From: Escallonia rubra
Lineage: Eukaryota; Streptophyta; Magnoliopsida; Escalloniales; Escalloniaceae
DNA: 64,000 bases
Assembly (NCBI GenBank): GCA_033065855.1
Contig: JAVXUO010000080.1
Location: forward strand, 186,001-250,000
Reading direction: 5' to 3'
The translations under genes were made by a program, and so were the position numbers. Below are positions 60,901 to 64,000 of the stretch, one piece after another. The first letter of the stretch is position 1. Each line of letters opens with the position of its first letter. Below the pieces are notes generated by a model. That model made no database searches. It was not told the origin of the DNA and saw only the letters and a program-made list of their open reading frames with translations.

Positions 60901-62802
60901 TTTTGATGCAAATCTCTATCCATGACCATGCAATAGCTCATTACAATTATTATCAGTAATGCTGCAGGCTGCAGCTCTAAAAATTAATTAAAAAATCCCA
61001 TTTCTACGCAAGAATCAATATGAGCCAGAGAAAATAATGCAATTACCAAATTCACAATGACACTATCTCAGCGCACGCGTATTGAAATTAATACGTACCT
61101 TGGATTGGGATTGCCTTTCACTAATTTTTGCCCGTATTTGCGCCAACGGTAGCCGTCACTTACTAAATCAACCTCACTAATAGTCTGAACAACAATTCGT
61201 GGTTCACCGCTCGTCCTGATCAACATACTATCATCGATGCTAGAAATGTCTGTCTTCCTGTTGCAAAAGTTTTTGACGTTGTGAACAGAGGATTAAAATA
61301 CCACAATGTCCAGACACAGTAAGATATGAATATCCAGTGACTTAACATACTGTCTCTTTGAGTCCGGATCACCGTCTTTATTGACCTCGTCCCTAATCAT
61401 AGTCGAGTGTGAAGCTTTAGCAGGCACAGATTCATCAGGTGCTGCAACATTCGAGAGCTGAGGGGTCTCTGTTGGCTCGGGAGGATTAGATGTTTCACCA
61501 CGCACTTTGGATGAGTCATCTTCACATTAGAGGTCAAAAACAAGTCATCAAATTTACTGGTTCATTAACAAAAGCAGAGACAGGCAATCAAGTCAATCAC
61601 TTACCTTCAGGCACTGGCAAAGAAGCCTCATCTGGCCTTCTTGCTTGAATAGGCACAACATAGCTTGCGGCTATCTGGGGACTATGCTGAGGTTGAGGGT
61701 GTTCATGCTTCCTCAGGTAATTAATATCTGTAATGTGCCCATCATGTGATCGTTCGACTTGCTTTTTCACTGGGCAGTTAGGAAACGTGCATTTGTAATA
61801 GCTCCGAATATATTCATTTCCTCGAACTAGCTTCTGCCCATATTTTCGCCAGTTATATCCATCTTCTGATGCTTTATCAGGTGTTCTAGGAGTTTTTCCT
61901 TCTTGTAAAGTATGGCCTCCAATATCGGGGTTCCGTCTCTGTGGTAATTTTTCCAGCACTTTCTCGGGTCTTCTGGATAGAGTGAATGTTTCTTGACCAG
62001 ATCGTGATGCAAGTCCATGTCTTTGCTGCAAAATATCTGGCACCCTCTCGGGTTTTATGGAAACAGTCGTTGCTTGATTGAGCTCAGACGCACAGTTCCC
62101 AGAATCGGGGTTGGGTCTTGGCTGCAGATTATTTAACTTTTTCTCACGTATCAAAGAGAGATAGCTTCTGTCTTGTCTGGATTGTGATGTGTGGATCCCT
62201 TTATCAGGGCTCTGTCTCTGATGCAAAATTTCCAGTTCCTTCTTGATATGAATCACTCCATCAGGGCTCTGCTGCAAACTATCCAACACTTTCGTAGGTA
62301 TTATAGACAAAGAGCTCTGCTGTCCTTCATGCAAATTAACAAGATCCTTCTTAGGCATTACAGTGCAGGGTAGTGCTTCTTGATTGGGTTGTGTGCAAGG
62401 GCTTTTTTCTTGATTGAGTTGGGGAGCATGCATTCCTCTATCAGGGCTCTGCTGTAAACTATCCAACTCTTTCTTAGGTATTACAGACAGAGAGCTACCT
62501 TCTTCGTTAGATCGCGATGCATGGATCTCACTATCAGAACTCTGTATCGGCTGGAGATTGTTCGACACCTTCTCAGGCATCAAAGGAACTACACTACCTT
62601 CTTGACTGGATTGTGATACAAGGTTCTCCATGTGAGGGCACTGTCTCCCCTGCAGTTCATCCAACCCTTTCTCAGGTGACACAGACAGAGAGCTTCCTTT
62701 CACACTCACTGCTGATTCATCGATACTTGGATCAGATTCTCCTATCTGCTGTAATTTATCAACAGGACTTTCGTCCAGCACATCCCCCTTTGAGGTAACC
62801 AT
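57989..62802 (-). CDS. WRKY1: Group I WRKY transcription factor, WRKY1/ZAP1 type
   Basis: Four coding exons join in frame: 62802-61605, 61519-61351, 61257-61099 and 58241-57989, giving 592 residues. The N-terminal WRKY domain has WRKYGQK at 318-324 and zinc ligands C338-x4-C343-x22-H366-x-H368. The C-terminal domain has WRKYGQK at 494-500 and C514-x4-C519-x23-H543-x-H545. Both are intact. The last intron splits the arginine codon before SYYRC, the conserved intron of the C-terminal WRKY domain, and is 2.86 kb long. Group I factors bind W-box DNA (TTGAC) mainly through the C-terminal domain. ZAP1 identity rests on two-domain sequence and on position beside the SCL gene. Residues 8-310 are an unusual degenerate tandem array with a period of about 33. 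The ATG at 62802 is the first in frame; an upstream non-coding exon is possible. Confidence 0.94.
58242..61098 (-). other. Long WRKY intron at the conserved arginine position
   Basis: A 2857-base intron with GT donor 61098-61097 and AG acceptor 58243-58242. Contents include a T-run (about 60177-60194) and a stretch near 59385-59515 whose plus strand stays open for about 40 codons, but nothing identifiable. The size suggests old transposon insertions. Confidence 0.8.
61873..62782 (-). repeat. Coding tandem repeats in the WRKY N-terminal exon
   Basis: About ten degenerate units of 17-41 residues (mode about 33) with consensus L-x-x-L-Q-x-R-x-x-P-D, then H-x-S-x-x-x-x-x-S-x-L-S-x-x-P-x-K. At DNA level 62261-62316 and 62441-62496 match at about 51 of 56 bases at an offset of exactly 180, showing recent unit duplication. 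Confidence 0.85.
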
Positions 62803-63083
62803 GTGAGCTCAAAGTATTCGAGCAGTAAGAGATGAAATTAATTCACTGAGCGCACCACTATCCCCACGCGTTAAACTGCTAGTAAAGAGGTACATTTAGG
62901 TGATACAGGAACTAACATCAATTTTTGGCAAATGCCAAATTAATATTTGTGCAGAAACCTAAGGAAATGAACAGAAGTACAGATTTGAGAGTTCTTTGGA
63001 ATATATATAATTTAGGTCATGAGACGATATGAATAGAGAATGCAATTAACTACGAAATACAGATATTTTTTAAGAGATGGTTA
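62803..63083 (-). promoter_or_regulatory. Upstream flank of the WRKY gene
   Basis: About 280 bases between the start codon and the next repeat element, AT-rich and presumably leader and proximal promoter. No secure TATA box or leader intron assigned. Confidence 0.4.
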
Positions 63084-63091
63084 CTCCTAAC

Positions 63092-63428
63092 CTATGTTAC
63101 ATGGACTCTTTCAAATGCTTGAAGTACCCGTGTCGGACACTCGACACACGGACATGGGTATAGGACCTGTCTCCGACACATTTCATAGGAAATGCCACTA
63201 TGGACACTATCATATAGCGTTTCCTTTTATTTGTTATTAATTTGAGATGAGACAAGTTCTCTATAAAACCATGTGCGTCACATAACACCATTTTACCTTA
63301 GGATATCTAAAGTGCAGAAATATATAGGAGTATTGAAGTGCCCGTGTCTTGTGTTTTAAAAATTAGATGAACCCGACAATTGGACACGTATCCAAGCCGG
63401 ACACTCGTACCGAGTCCATGTAAAATAG
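63092..63428. mobile_element. Foldback MITE, 337 bp
   Basis: CTATGTTACATGGACTC at the left and, from the other strand, CTATTTTACATGGACTC at the right are inverted with one mismatch in 17. Inside each end are CCCGTGTCGGACACTCG-like words that also pair. Flanks CTCCTAAC (63084-63091) and CTCCTAAA (63429-63436) agree at seven of eight positions, pointing to a hAT-type MITE. It lies about 290 bases upstream of the WRKY start codon. Confidence 0.8.
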
Positions 63429-63436
63429 CTCCTAAA

Positions 63437-64000
63437 CAGAGAGAAACTTCTAATCCGCAAGCCCAAAATAATGCACCAATGGACGAACCATCACCTACCC
63501 AGAGACTTGTATTCTTGAACTTTTCAAAAACTTAATCAGATACGTTTTTAATAAGTAGGGCAAACAACCATTTTAAGTTCAAGGATACACATATTACCTC
63601 AATGGGACATACAGAAGAATATTATTGATACTACCAATGGAATTTATCATCCTTCATCCAAACCGTCTTGCGCCAAGACTTTTGAATCCCATTTTTCAGT
63701 TCCCAAGCGCCAACTATCGCAATTTCAAGAAAATGAAAGCTCAATCTCATTTCTCGATTGTGTTCTCAACATGAACTCTTAACCATCAAGGAAACCACGA
63801 AAGCAGGCAGGTGGGACCCATTCTTTATTTTCAAAAAGGTAAATGAATATTTCCCCTAACATCAAAAAAATGTTTCATCATATTGTTCGACTGAGACTCG
63901 AAAGACACGATATTGGGCCACGGCTCACAAAGTAACATAGTTTTACTAGTCTGGAACATACAGCTGAAACAGTAGGATCTAAATATGCTTCTGTGGACGA
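63437..64000. other. Distal upstream flank of the WRKY gene
   Basis: AT-rich DNA to the window edge. No gene or element ends recognised. Confidence 0.45.

Noticed and set aside
2924-62802. The four genes as a functional biosynthetic or regulatory cluster
   Set aside because: Products act in unrelated processes and cellular locations. Conserved gene order by descent explains the arrangement.

Overview
This is a stretch of nuclear DNA from a flowering plant, almost certainly a eudicot. It is AT-rich, has GT-AG introns and long spacers, and carries plant-type transposable elements. Four protein-coding genes are supported, and all four read through without breaks. VPS11 (minus, 2924-8834) encodes a subunit of the HOPS/CORVET vacuolar tethering complexes. 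A CCCH zinc-finger/LOTUS/RRM RNA-binding protein (plus, 27399-30712) follows. Next is an intronless GRAS regulator of the PAT1/SCL21/SCL13 group with an intron in its 5' leader (plus, 45871-47514). Last is a group I WRKY factor of the WRKY1/ZAP1 type (minus, 57989-62802). I cannot name the species.

The gene order looks ancient. As I recall the Arabidopsis loci, VPS11 (At2g05170) sits beside a CCCH/RRM gene (At2g05160), and SCL21 (At2g04890) sits beside ZAP1/WRKY1 (At2g04880). The window therefore looks like one conserved block whose spacers have been stretched by transposons. The four products work in different places (vacuolar trafficking, RNA binding, light/stress signalling, W-box transcription), so this is inherited collinearity and not a pathway cluster.

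The spacers hold many mobile elements, several with boundaries readable to the base. There are three non-autonomous hAT-like elements (10085-11241, 42512-43464, 54735-55389). A Mutator-like element has long inverted ends and a perfect 9-bp target duplication (19496-20939), and encloses a Ty3/gypsy reverse-transcriptase scrap. A second, weaker Mutator-like candidate lies at 21149-23356. There are two tRNA-derived SINEs with 11- and 16-bp target duplications, a decayed LTR retrotransposon (15251-18226) next to a LINE fragment, and a 2-kb solo LTR with a perfect TTAGG duplication (37756-39782). Foldback MITEs and a nest of Helitron-like repeats (about 51.0-54.2 kb) complete the set.

Two points deserve most attention. 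The N-terminal 300 residues of the WRKY protein are a degenerate tandem array of about ten units of roughly 33 residues, all in one exon. The interior of the decayed LTR element has a dense run of ATCGAT-centred motifs. I found no tRNA or rRNA gene, no CRISPR array and no operon-like organisation.
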